Shown here: positions 14,526 through 22,638 of the stretch, one piece after another
Numbering within the stretch: the stretch's first letter is position 1
Layout of the letters: each line of letters opens with the position of its first letter
NCBI GenBank assembly: GCA_041687755.1
Contig: JBDNJM010000184.1
Coordinates: 1 to 25,885, forward strand
Direction: 5' to 3'
Source: JBDNJM01 sp041687755
GTDB taxonomy: Bacteria; Planctomycetota; UBA1135; GCA-002686595
Length of the DNA stretch: 25,885 nucleotides
Program-made: the position numbers and the translations under genes
Notes under the pieces: generated by a model
What the model saw: the letters and a program-made list of their open reading frames with translations, nothing else
The model's database searches: none
What the model was told of the DNA's origin: nothing

Positions 14526-16454
14526 ATGAAAGCGAATTTTTGCAGCCTCACACCGCTCGCGCTCTTGTCCAGCGCAGCGCTCGCTCATGCGGCCCTCGCA
14601 GCCCAGGCCGCCAATGACAACACCACGCCCCTCCTGGTGATCAACACGCCTGCGATTCTGGCGGGGCCGTCCGACGTTGGACCCAACATGGCGTTCACCA
14701 TCGAAACGGGCCGGGGCAACTTCCAAGAAGAAGGCCTCGACGGAATGTTCGGCGTCACCAACACCGGCAACCTGTGGCTCAAGTCGATGATCGGCCCCTT
14801 CGACGCCATCGAACAACTCACCACCGGCGTGAACGATTCGGCCACGCTCCCTAATTACCAGAACGGGCGGGACGCGATCGTCTCGGTCGGAGCCGGCACG
14901 GGTCTCGCCGTCCACTACATCGACCCCTCGAACGACGGCGAGCCTCAGCTGACGTCGATCGACGCGCTCGCCGGGGGCAGCACGCTGATTGCGACTGCGG
15001 ACCTCGACGGAGACGGGGACGCAGAGATCGTCTACTACGCCGGTGGGAACCTGCTCGCCCGGGAAGGGATCGCACCCCATGCTTTTGTCGGCACCGCCCA
15101 GCTAACGACCGGCGCGCAAGACCTGCTCTCCATCGACTGGGACGGCGACGCCAACCAGGACCTGGCCCTCCAACTCTCGAACGGAGGGTTCCAAATTCTT
15201 GAGCTCCATAACGGCAGCTTCACGACGCTCGCCATCCGCCAGGGCGCGGGGACGACCGCCCACATTGCTGTGCTGAAAGGTTCGGCCCCGGCGAGCAGCG
15301 GGCAAAACGACGAACTCGCCTGGCTGCTGCGCCATCCGAGCCCGGCCTTCGACACATGGATGATCCTCACCAACTACAACGGTGGCTCCTCCAACATGTC
15401 CCTCTTCCCCGACAGCTGGGACATCACCGGCGTCTCCGGAGGCGAACTTTCCGGTGACAGCAAGGAGGACCTCGTCATCAGCCTTGCGAACAGCAATTCA
15501 ACCCGAGTCCTGATCCACAAGCAGAACGGCATCCCGTTCGTCGATGCGGGGCTCAACAACCTCGAGCTCGACACGACCCTCGCGACGGCCGCCCACCAGT
15601 CGCCCGCCATCATTGGAGACTTCGACGAGGACGGCCTTGCGGACATCGCTCTCTCCGCCATGGAAGTGGCTGGAACGAGCGTCGTTGTGAGCTGGGACGG
15701 CGCCGAGCCGGACATTCAGGAGGCTAATGGGCAGGTCGTGGCCGCGGGAGCCTCCTCTGGCTCGTTCGCCTATGAATTCGAGGTCATCAACGGCGCGAGC
15801 GACAAGCCGCACTTTACGCACGTGGATGAGTCCGGAGCCACAGTCCAAACGGACGACATGCGGTTCTACCTCGACCTCGACGTCCCGACTCTTTCTTCGG
15901 ACCTCGAGGTCGCGTTGTTCCTACAGCCGAGCGTAGACCAGGGCGTGCAGCCGCGAGCGATCATGCACCAACGCGGCCTGCCGATGTGGGGCCAGAACGG
16001 GTTCTCCAAGGAGTACCGCGCGTCGTTCCTGGATGAGCCCGGAGGAGTGGAGTACGACTGGTTCAACGAAACCGACCTTCGTGTCTACCTGTTCATTCGG
16101 CCGGAGAGTGCTGACCCGAACGATCCCAACACCATCCGCCCGTACAAGCTGATTGGGATGAACCTGATGTACTCCGCAGCTGGATCCACGTTCGAGACTG
16201 CCTACTCCACGCTCGATACGGGCGATCCCAACTTCAACGGGAGTGCCGTCATGGACACGCTCACCCCGGGGCTCACCGATGGCCTCTACGGCTGGAACTG
16301 CCCCTCGGGTGGAAACGGGTACACGATGTCCGGCCCGTCCCCGATGGTCCGCGGAATCCTCGGTGGTCAGGCTCCGATCAAGCGCATCAAGAAGCCCTCG
16401 GGCGAGACTCCGAGCCTGGGACCGGTCGCCTGTGTGGACACCAACCTTCTGTAG
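14526..16454 (+). CDS. Secreted FG-GAP/VCBS repeat protein
   Basis: This 642-residue protein starts with a Sec signal peptide (MKANFCSLTPLALLSSAALA, cleavage near AHAALA-AQA). The body has at least four FG-GAP-type units, each centred on a Ca-binding-like acidic motif: ADLDGDGDAEIV, DWDGDANQDLAL, GELSGDSKEDLVI and GDFDEDGLADIAL. These form beta-propeller blades in integrin-like and secreted bacterial proteins. The C-terminal third is a separate domain without FG-GAP motifs (FYLDLDVP, IMHQRGLPMWG, FIRPES), ending in a basic stretch and one Cys. I chose ATG 14526 because it directly begins a signal peptide; the in-frame TTG at 14397 would add 43 residues and bury it. A strong terminator follows. 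It is convergent with the CHAT operon. Confidence 0.8.
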   Translation: MKANFCSLTPLALLSSAALAHAALAAQAANDNTTPLLVINTPAILAGPSDVGPNMAFTIETGRGNFQEEGLDGMFGVTNTGNLWLKSMIGPFDAIEQLTTGVNDSATLPNYQNGRDAIVSVGAGTGLAVHYIDPSNDGEPQLTSIDALAGGSTLIATADLDGDGDAEIVYYAGGNLLAREGIAPHAFVGTAQLTTGAQDLLSIDWDGDANQDLALQLSNGGFQILELHNGSFTTLAIRQGAGTTAHIAVLKGSAPASSGQNDELAWLLRHPSPAFDTWMILTNYNGGSSNMSLFPDSWDITGVSGGELSGDSKEDLVISLANSNSTRVLIHKQNGIPFVDAGLNNLELDTTLATAAHQSPAIIGDFDEDGLADIALSAMEVAGTSVVVSWDGAEPDIQEANGQVVAAGASSGSFAYEFEVINGASDKPHFTHVDESGATVQTDDMRFYLDLDVPTLSSDLEVALFLQPSVDQGVQPRAIMHQRGLPMWGQNGFSKEYRASFLDEPGGVEYDWFNETDLRVYLFIRPESADPNDPNTIRPYKLIGMNLMYSAAGSTFETAYSTLDTGDPNFNGSAVMDTLTPGLTDGLYGWNCPSGGNGYTMSGPSPMVRGILGGQAPIKRIKKPSGETPSLGPVACVDTNLL

Positions 16455-16501
16455 TAGTTCGACCCCCGGCTAGCGCCTGACCCGCGCTCGAAAGGCAATC
16501 G

Positions 16502-16539
16502 GGCGCGGCCCTCCCGCTCAGGAGGGTCGCGCCTTCTTT
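16502..16539 (+). terminator. Strong intrinsic terminator between convergent genes
   Basis: A 13-bp stem (16502-16514 with 16521-16533, one G-U pair) has a 6-base loop and is followed by TTCTTT. It lies 47 bases after the FG-GAP gene stop. The stop codon of the convergent CHAT gene (minus strand, 16520-16518) sits in the loop, so one arm is inside that coding sequence. The hairpin could serve both strands, though the T-rich tail is clearer on the plus strand. Confidence 0.85.
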
Positions 16540-18983
16540 CGTGCGAACGCAAAGCCGACCGCCGAGAGACCCAGCCCCGCGCCCAGCAGCAGCACCCAGC
16601 GCGCCGGCCCCGGCTCCCGCCCACCCTCGAGGCGGACGCCAAACGAATCCCCGGTTAGCTGCAGGTTGGCCCAGTAGAAGGGCTCCGAGTACTCCTCCAT
16701 CGCCCGCACGTGCACCCTGGCTGCGTGGAGCGCTGCGGCCACCGTCGCGCCCTTGCCCAGCACCCGGTGGAATTCATCCAGGAGCTCGTTGGTCGCCTCA
16801 GCATGCAGCCGCGCGGACGACAGCAGGACGGTGTGCGCCCCGGCACGAATAAACGCACCACCGAGATGGGCAGCCGTCGCGTCCCCAACGCGCATGTGCG
16901 CCATCGATGCGCCACACGCAGCGAGGTTGACCACGCCGGCTCCCGAGAACGTCTCGATCCGGTCGCAGTCCAGTCGCCCCGACTCGCCGACGCCGGCGAG
17001 CACGAGTTCAGCAGGGCGCTCTGCGGCGGCGTCGCGACGCCCGTGCGCGTAGACCAGGGTGTACTCGGAGTCCCCGGTCCACAGCTCTTGGAGGCGCTCC
17101 GGCGTGAACTCACCTGAGCGAACCACCCGCGCTCCGCCGAGCGCGGCGCTCCAGTTCCGCAGGTCGCCGCCGGAGACGACCACCTGCGCCGTGCCCGCAC
17201 CGATCAGCTCGGGCTCCACGTCGTCGGCAAGTCCGATCACCAGCGGGCCCTGCCCTGCGCTCGCGGCAAGCCGCCTGGCTCGCCGTGCCAAGTGAACCCC
17301 CAACGGGAGTGAGGGCAGGTAAGAGAGCGGGTGGGACTGCCCCAGCTCCCTGCCAGGGACGCCCCCCGCCAACAGCACCTCGAAGTCGACATTCTCCAGC
17401 AGGTCCCGGCCGACGACCGTGATGCCGGACCAACCCGAAATCCGCTCCACGACCGCCGCGGGCAGGAGCGCTTCCGAGATCCTCGCGATCCGCGCATCGC
17501 GAGCCACCGTGTCCTTGGGGCCCCGGGAGAGCCTCGAGACGTCGAGGTGAACGTCCCGCATCTCCTGCCGCAGGGGCTCCACCCCCAGAACAGAAATCGC
17601 CCAGACCCTCTGTTCCTCGATGCCGAAGACCCAGACCCGGTCGGGTCCCGGGAAGTAAACCAGGACTCCAGCGCCCGGCTCCAACAGGGTCTCCTGGCAC
17701 TCGGCCACGCTCGGAATCCGGAGACCGTCGGACTCCGCGAGCTGACGCTCCAGAGTCCCGCAGAACTGCACCTCGATGAGCGTGTCGATCGCACGGCTCT
17801 CGGCCGAGGAGCCTTCCCCGATGTCGAACAGCTCCGCGGACAGCACCTGCTCGATCAGGTCCCGCCGTCGCAGCACGCTCAGAATTCCGACGCCGCTGCT
17901 CAGCAGGGGCAGGTCCTTCCAGATCTCCACGAGTGCACCCAGGCGATCGGACAGGCCATCCCGGTGCTGCCCGATAACTTCCGGCGGGGCGCCCTCGGCC
18001 ATCGCCTGCCTGCACTCCAAGAGATCAAGGTAGATCTGTCGCTGGACGCCCAGCATCTCGATGACTCTGCACCCGTCGCCGGTTGCGAACTCCCGGAGGG
18101 TTTCGAGCTGCATGCTCGCCGTCTCGACTTCTCCGAAGCTCAGCTCCAGGGCCACTCGCTTGGCCAAGAGCAGAAACCGGTGGTCCAGCAAAAGCCCTGG
18201 AGTGGATAAGGCGCTCTCAAGGTCCCAGCGCGCCAGCTCCTTCAAGGGAGCGGCCTCCGGTCGCCCCGCCCCCCGGAGCCCCCTGGCCTCAAGGGTCTGC
18301 AGGTTGGCAATCTGCGCGAGCACCAAGGGCGCTAGGGCTCGATTCCCCTCGGGCTCGATCCAGGCCAAGGCCTCGTCTCGTTTCGCGAGCGTCAGCGCCG
18401 GATCGGAAACGATGACGGCGTAGTCGGCCCAGATATTGAAGCCTGCGGCCTGGAGGTAGGCGCTCGTCTCCGCCCCCTCGGCCGGCCCGTACCCGTAGAA
18501 CGCGGGCCGCTTCGATACGTCCTTCGCGATCTTGTCGGCGCGGCTCAGATGGTCGTACGCGACGTTCGGCTGGCCCAGCTCGACGGCGATGCTGCCCAGC
18601 TCATGGGCCAAGTAGGCGCCGAGCAAGCCGACCTGCTCAGAGCCCATGTACCGCTTTGCGAGGTCCTGGTAGGCCCAGGCGGCCTCAGTTCGTCCCAGTC
18701 GGCGCAGAGCCCCCATCGCGTAGTACACGGACCGGGCCGCATCCGCAGGTTGCGGCTCGTCCGTGGCAAGGACCTCCTCTGCGAGCTCGATGACGTCCTC
18801 GGATAGGCCCTCGTCCCTGGCCGTTTCGAGGCGCTCCATCAGGGTCGGCGCTTCCTCAATCGCGGCCTCGACCAGCCCTCCCGCCTGGGGCACTCCCAAC
18901 GAGCCCATGGCGAGGGTGGGCCCAGCCAAGAGCATGGCCAGTAAGGAGCCGCTGATCGCAGCCCTAGGCGGCCGCGCAGCCAG
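16518..18983 (-). CDS. Membrane-anchored TPR-CHAT (caspase-like) protease
   Basis: This is about 821 residues from the proposed start. A signal peptide (AAISGSLLAMLLAGPTLA) is followed by a helical, TPR-like N-terminal region, then a C-terminal CHAT domain (about residues 480-790). The catalytic dyad is intact: His647 in YTLVYAHGRRD and Cys690 in VVNLAACGAS. Downstream come GGAFIRAGAHTVLLSSARL and PFYWANLQLTGD, the usual CHAT ending. The tail is EPGPARW, one transmembrane helix, and ARKKARPS, resembling a PEP-CTERM-type sorting signal. The signal peptide implies the protease acts outside the cytoplasm. The start is uncertain: no ATG/GTG/TTG gives a complete signal peptide, CTG 18983 would, ATG 18935 would truncate it, and ATG 19133 would overlap the previous gene by 133 bases. 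It is the third gene of the sigma operon. Confidence 0.8.
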   Translation of the reverse strand: MAARPPRAAISGSLLAMLLAGPTLAMGSLGVPQAGGLVEAAIEEAPTLMERLETARDEGLSEDVIELAEEVLATDEPQPADAARSVYYAMGALRRLGRTEAAWAYQDLAKRYMGSEQVGLLGAYLAHELGSIAVELGQPNVAYDHLSRADKIAKDVSKRPAFYGYGPAEGAETSAYLQAAGFNIWADYAVIVSDPALTLAKRDEALAWIEPEGNRALAPLVLAQIANLQTLEARGLRGAGRPEAAPLKELARWDLESALSTPGLLLDHRFLLLAKRVALELSFGEVETASMQLETLREFATGDGCRVIEMLGVQRQIYLDLLECRQAMAEGAPPEVIGQHRDGLSDRLGALVEIWKDLPLLSSGVGILSVLRRRDLIEQVLSAELFDIGEGSSAESRAIDTLIEVQFCGTLERQLAESDGLRIPSVAECQETLLEPGAGVLVYFPGPDRVWVFGIEEQRVWAISVLGVEPLRQEMRDVHLDVSRLSRGPKDTVARDARIARISEALLPAAVVERISGWSGITVVGRDLLENVDFEVLLAGGVPGRELGQSHPLSYLPSLPLGVHLARRARRLAASAGQGPLVIGLADDVEPELIGAGTAQVVVSGGDLRNWSAALGGARVVRSGEFTPERLQELWTGDSEYTLVYAHGRRDAAAERPAELVLAGVGESGRLDCDRIETFSGAGVVNLAACGASMAHMRVGDATAAHLGGAFIRAGAHTVLLSSARLHAEATNELLDEFHRVLGKGATVAAALHAARVHVRAMEEYSEPFYWANLQLTGDSFGVRLEGGREPGPARWVLLLGAGLGLSAVGFAFARKKARPS

Positions 18984-19000
18984 CCGCTCTGCGGATCCGC

Positions 19001-19720
19001 CTAGTCTGCGAGTCCGTCGCGGAGATCGCTCAGGGTGTAGGACCCCAGGAGCTCGATGACCGAACCGCTGATCTCCAGCTTCAGCTCGACTCGCGTCGCT
19101 TCCGTCAGTTCGAGGGCTTCGGGGACAATCCATGGGGAGGCTTCGAGCACCTCCTCAAAGAAGGGCATCTCCGCATCCTCATCATAGAACTCGATCGTCA
19201 GCGTCTCGTTTTCCGCAAGGACTTTGCTCCAAGCAAACGCCGGAACCGGATCCGCGGTGAAGCGCAGGCCGACCGCGTTCCCGCTGAGGAATTCCGAGCC
19301 CTGTCGGCCCGAGTTCTCAGGCGCCAGGCTGCGGCCCAGGAAGAACACTCCGATCAGCACCCCGGCCGCGGCGAGCAGCCGCATCCACGGTCCCTGGAGA
19401 ATCTTTGGCCGCAGCGTGCCTGCGGGGTGGACGGCGTCGCTGGTGCTCGGCCTCACAAAGGGTTCCTGCTGAGCCACCTCCCGAAGCTTAGCCTCGACCA
19501 AGGCTGCGCCTGGAGAGCTCTCGAGGCGCGATGCTGTGGAGAGCGTTTCGCGCTCCTCGGCTCCGGCCTCCTCGAGCCGGCCGACGAGCGCGCGGAGTTC
19601 GAGCAGCTCTGCGGCGAAGGCTTGGCTGGACTCGCAGCGTAGCGCGACCTGAGGATCGCTCTCGGAGAGCTCGCCGGTCAAGACGCGCTCGAGCAGGGTT
19701 TCGTCGGACAAGGTGTTCAT
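19001..19720 (-). CDS. Single-pass membrane protein, putative anti-sigma factor
   Basis: This 239-residue protein has an acidic, helical N-terminal part (residues 1-110), one transmembrane helix (about 113-130, LLAAAGVLIGVFFLG) and a C-terminal region of about 105 residues predicted outside the cytoplasm, rich in Glu, Leu and Val. The layout and the 4-base ATGA overlap with the upstream ECF sigma gene fit a cognate anti-sigma factor. However, the zinc-anti-sigma HxxxCxxC motif is absent and no named anti-sigma family is recognisable, so this is inferred from position and topology. The extracytoplasmic region is the part a CHAT protease encoded next door could reach. Confidence 0.65.
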   Translation of the reverse strand: MNTLSDETLLERVLTGELSESDPQVALRCESSQAFAAELLELRALVGRLEEAGAEERETLSTASRLESSPGAALVEAKLREVAQQEPFVRPSTSDAVHPAGTLRPKILQGPWMRLLAAAGVLIGVFFLGRSLAPENSGRQGSEFLSGNAVGLRFTADPVPAFAWSKVLAENETLTIEFYDEDAEMPFFEEVLEASPWIVPEALELTEATRVELKLEISGSVIELLGSYTLSDLRDGLAD

Positions 19721-20331
19721 CGGAGCTCTGGTGCCCGATCGCGCAGCTGGAGCTGCAGTCGCCTGAGCCCGCGGTAGTAGCGGGTCTTGGCGGTGTTCTC
19801 AGAGATCGTTAGGGCATCTCCGATCTCGGTGAAAGTTAGGTCGTCGAAGTGCTTCAGCTGGACCACTCTTCGCTCGGCGTCATCGAGCGTGTCTATGGCG
19901 CTGTAGAGATCACCGAAGTCGTCCGAGGGTTCGGAGCGGGCCGGCAAGTCCTCGACTAGGGCTTCTTGGGATTCGATCTGCAACTTCTGGCGCTGCTTGC
20001 GCCGGACGACGTTCATCAGCTCGAACGTGCAGATGCGGTAGATCCAGGTCTCGAGCGTGGATCGGCCCTCGAATTCGGGCAGCTTCCGCCAAACGATGAC
20101 CAGGCAGTCCTGAACCGCGTCCTGGATCTCGTGGTCGCCCAGGGGGCGGCCGAGCCGGGCGTTCTTCGCCGCCAGGATGCGCGGGACGCACCCCATTCGA
20201 TCGACGAACTGGATCATGGCTTCAGGGTTCTCACGCATCAGTTCCTGGATCAGGTCGTAGTCCGCGCGATGCGCGGCCGCCTGTTCCGGGGTGATGGTGT
20301 CTGCTGAGCCGAGACGGTTCTTAGAATCCAA
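19717..20331 (-). CDS. ECF-family RNA polymerase sigma factor
   Basis: This is a 204-residue sigma-70-family protein of the ECF type. Region 2 is clear (DHEIQDAVQDCLVIVWRKL, then FEGRSTLETWIYRICTFELM, then RRKQRQK), and region 4 ends with a helix-turn-helix (ERRVVQLKHFDDLTFTEIGD, then SENTAKTRYYRGLRRL). Region 3 and region 1 are absent, as expected. The stop overlaps the start of the anti-sigma-like gene (ATGA). The start is uncertain: TTG 20331 gives the listed length, ATG 20238 gives 173 residues and still keeps region 2. It is divergent from the glycosyltransferase gene, with about 96 bases between. Autoregulation is common for ECF factors, but I could not identify a promoter motif. Confidence 0.9.
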   Translation of the reverse strand: MDSKNRLGSADTITPEQAAAHRADYDLIQELMRENPEAMIQFVDRMGCVPRILAAKNARLGRPLGDHEIQDAVQDCLVIVWRKLPEFEGRSTLETWIYRICTFELMNVVRRKQRQKLQIESQEALVEDLPARSEPSDDFGDLYSAIDTLDDAERRVVQLKHFDDLTFTEIGDALTISENTAKTRYYRGLRRLQLQLRDRAPELR

Positions 20332-20411
20332 AGAATTTTCGAGGGGAAGACTGGTGCGGGCCTCGTGGGAGACGTTAGCCGCTGCCCCTCCCAGACGGCA
20401 CCACTCGGGGA

Positions 20412-20417
20412 TATCCT
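20412..20417 (+). promoter_or_regulatory. Candidate -10 element (TATCCT) before the glycosyltransferase gene
   Basis: TATCCT fits TANNNT and ends 10 bases before GTG 20428, in the 96-base divergent region shared with the ECF sigma gene. A message from here would have a 5' leader of only a few bases. No Shine-Dalgarno is seen. Confidence 0.3.
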
Positions 20418-20427
20418 GAGACTCATC

Positions 20428-21618
20428 GTGCGGATTTTGTTTCTCTCCCAACGGGTCCCCTACCCTCCGAACCGCGGCGACAAGATCACCACGTGGCGGC
20501 TGATCGAGCGCATGGCGCGGACCCACGAGGTCCACGTCGCCGCGTTCGAGACCGACGACGCCGACCGGGAAGGGGCCCTGGAGCTGCGCAGGATGGGCTT
20601 CCAGCTGAGCCTGGCGCCCCTCCCGGAGGGCCTGGGGCGCCTGATGCGGCTCGTTCCGATGGTTTTGACAGGTCGCGCGCTGACGCTCGGCTGGTACGGC
20701 AGCCGCGCACTGCAGGCGCAGGTCGATGCCATCGCGCCCGGATGTGACCTGGCCTACGCCTTCTCCTCGTCGATGGGCGCCTTTATCCGGAGCCATCCCG
20801 ACCTGGCGCGGGTGATGCACTTCGCGGAGCTCGATTCCGACAAGTGGCGCCAGTACGCCGACCGGGAGCGCTTCCCGCGCTCGGCGATCTACGGCCGGGA
20901 GGCGCGCACCCTGCGCCGCTTCGAGACGAAGCTGGCTCGGGAGTTCGACGAGAACGTGTTCTGCACGCCGCTGGAGCAGCGGATCTTCCAGGAGGCCATC
21001 CCCGGTGCCCCTTCGATGGTCCTGCGCAACGGCGTCGACCTGGGCAGCCTGGGCCCTGCGCCGCAGGCCGTCGAGCCCGACCACCTCGCCTTCGTCGGCG
21101 TGATGGACTACCTGCCGAACGTGGACGGCGTGCGCTGGTTCGCGAACGAGATCCTGCCCAAGATCCGCGCACGACGCCCCGGCGTGCGGCTCTCGATCGT
21201 CGGCTCCAAGCCGGTGCCGGAGGTGCTCGAACTCGGTACCCGGGAGGGCATCGAAGTGACGGGGTTCGTGGACGATCCCGCCGACTGGTTGCACCGCACC
21301 GCGGTTTCGATCGCGCCGCTGCGCATCGCCCGGGGGATCCAGAACAAGGTGCTCGAAGCCATGGCGATGGGCCTCCCGATCGTCGGCACGACCAGTGCGA
21401 CCCAGGGCACCGGCGCGACCCCGGGCGAGCACTTCCTGCTCGCCGAAGAGCCCGAGAGCTTCGCCGCCAGCGTGCTGCAGCTGCTGGACGATCCCGCCTC
21501 CGCCGCTAACCTGGGCGCCGCCGGACGCGCCTTCGTCGAGGCCGAATACGACTGGGAGCGTGTCCTGAGCCCCCTGGATGACATCTTGGGGCGGCTGGTA
21601 CCCTCCGAAGGGCCCTAG
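20428..21618 (+). CDS. GT4-type glycosyltransferase, exosortase-associated (TIGR03087-like)
   Basis: This 396-residue glycosyltransferase begins with the family-typical LFLSQRVPYPPNRGDKITTW. It continues with HFAELDSDKWRQYA, NGVDL, FVGVMDYLPNVDGVRWF, a C-terminal nucleotide-sugar-binding domain with VTGFVDD, and IAPLRIARGIQNKVLEAMAMGLPIV. This pattern matches the sugar transferases named for association with PEP-CTERM/exosortase A systems (TIGR03087), which act in exopolysaccharide synthesis. GTG 20428 is chosen because it opens directly into the first beta strand; upstream in-frame codons look non-coding. No other exopolysaccharide or exosortase gene is in the window. Spacing to the methyltransferase is 79 bases. 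Confidence 0.85.
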   Translation: MRILFLSQRVPYPPNRGDKITTWRLIERMARTHEVHVAAFETDDADREGALELRRMGFQLSLAPLPEGLGRLMRLVPMVLTGRALTLGWYGSRALQAQVDAIAPGCDLAYAFSSSMGAFIRSHPDLARVMHFAELDSDKWRQYADRERFPRSAIYGREARTLRRFETKLAREFDENVFCTPLEQRIFQEAIPGAPSMVLRNGVDLGSLGPAPQAVEPDHLAFVGVMDYLPNVDGVRWFANEILPKIRARRPGVRLSIVGSKPVPEVLELGTREGIEVTGFVDDPADWLHRTAVSIAPLRIARGIQNKVLEAMAMGLPIVGTTSATQGTGATPGEHFLLAEEPESFAASVLQLLDDPASAANLGAAGRAFVEAEYDWERVLSPLDDILGRLVPSEGP

Positions 21619-21697
21619 TCCCTCGCCCGCGGTCCCTCCGCGCCCTCCCGGCACCCTCCTCACACCCGGCCGCAGAGCCGCCCTGATCCAAAGAGCC

Positions 21698-22387
21698 ATG
21701 AGCCACGACGCCATCGAGACCACTTTCGACGCCTGGGCCGCCGCCGGACGCGACGTCGGTATGGAGCAGGGCCACGGCGACGTGGTCCAGCAGTGCGTGG
21801 ACCAGCTCGAGATCGGCTTCGGCCACCAGATCCTCGACCTGGGCTGCGGCAACGGCTGGGCGACCCGGCTGCTGGCCAAGTCCGTCGCCGGCAGCGGCGC
21901 GGTCGGCGTGGATGCGTCGAAGGCGATGATCGCCCGCGCGGAGGAGCTGCACAGCTACACGATCCGCGCGCGCTACGAGCAGGCGCGCTTCGAGGAGCTG
22001 CCGTTCAAGGACGGCCACTTCGACCGCGCGTTCTCGATGGAGGCCCTCTACTACGCCGTGGACCTCACGAAGTCCCTGGCCGAGCTTCAACGCGTGCTGA
22101 AGCCCGGCGGCCGCGCCGACATCCTGATCGACTACTACACCGGGCGCCCCGGCGTCGCGGGCTGGTCTAAGGGCGTGGGCCTCGCCATGCAGGACCTGAC
22201 CCCCGGTGGCTGGGTCGCGGCCCTAGGGACGGCCGGATTCGGGCCGGTGACGACCGTGCGCCTGATCGACAGTCGCGGCGCGGGCGAGCAGGCCGCGTTC
22301 CAGCCGTCCGACGACTATCCGGACTTCGCGACGCTGCAGGGCTACAAGGGCGCGGGCACGCTCTGGATGCAGGCCGAGCGCGCCTGA
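21698..22387 (+). CDS. Class I SAM-dependent methyltransferase
   Basis: This 229-residue Rossmann-fold methyltransferase has motif I ILDLGCGNG at residues 45-53, the acidic strand-2 end GVDASKAMI, FEELPFKDGHFDRAFSMEALYY (motif II/III region) and LQRVLKPGGR (post-III), as in the UbiE/Methyltransf_11 group. The C-terminal ~60 residues (TPGGWVAALGTAGFGPV and on) follow the usual beta-hairpin end. The substrate cannot be read from sequence. ATG 21698 begins just before the first helix; the upstream in-frame extension overlaps the previous gene. Confidence 0.9.
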   Translation: MSHDAIETTFDAWAAAGRDVGMEQGHGDVVQQCVDQLEIGFGHQILDLGCGNGWATRLLAKSVAGSGAVGVDASKAMIARAEELHSYTIRARYEQARFEELPFKDGHFDRAFSMEALYYAVDLTKSLAELQRVLKPGGRADILIDYYTGRPGVAGWSKGVGLAMQDLTPGGWVAALGTAGFGPVTTVRLIDSRGAGEQAAFQPSDDYPDFATLQGYKGAGTLWMQAERA

Positions 22388-22638
22388 ACCTCGAGCTGCT
22401 GGCCGGCCTCAAAGCCGCGGTCCGGGTGGGCGCAAACGCTTTCGTGAGAATCGCTTGTGCTCCACCGGTCGCGAATAGGCCGCGCGTAGAGCCCCGCTCT
22501 TGGCGAGGGCTAAGTCCGCCGCCCGCTCAACCAACCCGGGTCGCTGCCCCCCCTGAGCCGATGCTCGGGATGGGCCCTCCGAGGCGATTCTTTGAGCCTT
22601 TCTGCGCCACCGAGCGAGCCTCGATCGGTCCTGGTGTC
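22388..22638. other. 251-bp region with no supported gene
   Basis: This lies between the methyltransferase and the small membrane-protein candidate. In-frame sequence upstream of ATG 22639 is open but Pro/Arg-rich and does not look translated. I see no hairpin terminator or RNA gene. Confidence 0.4.

Noticed and set aside
16518..20331. Possible type III-E CRISPR (Craspase) locus
   Set aside because: There is no gRAMP (Cas7-11) gene, no Cas1/Cas2 and no repeat-spacer array in the window; only the sigma/CHAT part has a parallel.
20332..21879. Very long minus-strand extension of the ECF sigma gene (to 720 residues)
   Set aside because: It lies antisense to the glycosyltransferase gene, which has clear family motifs; the extension has none.
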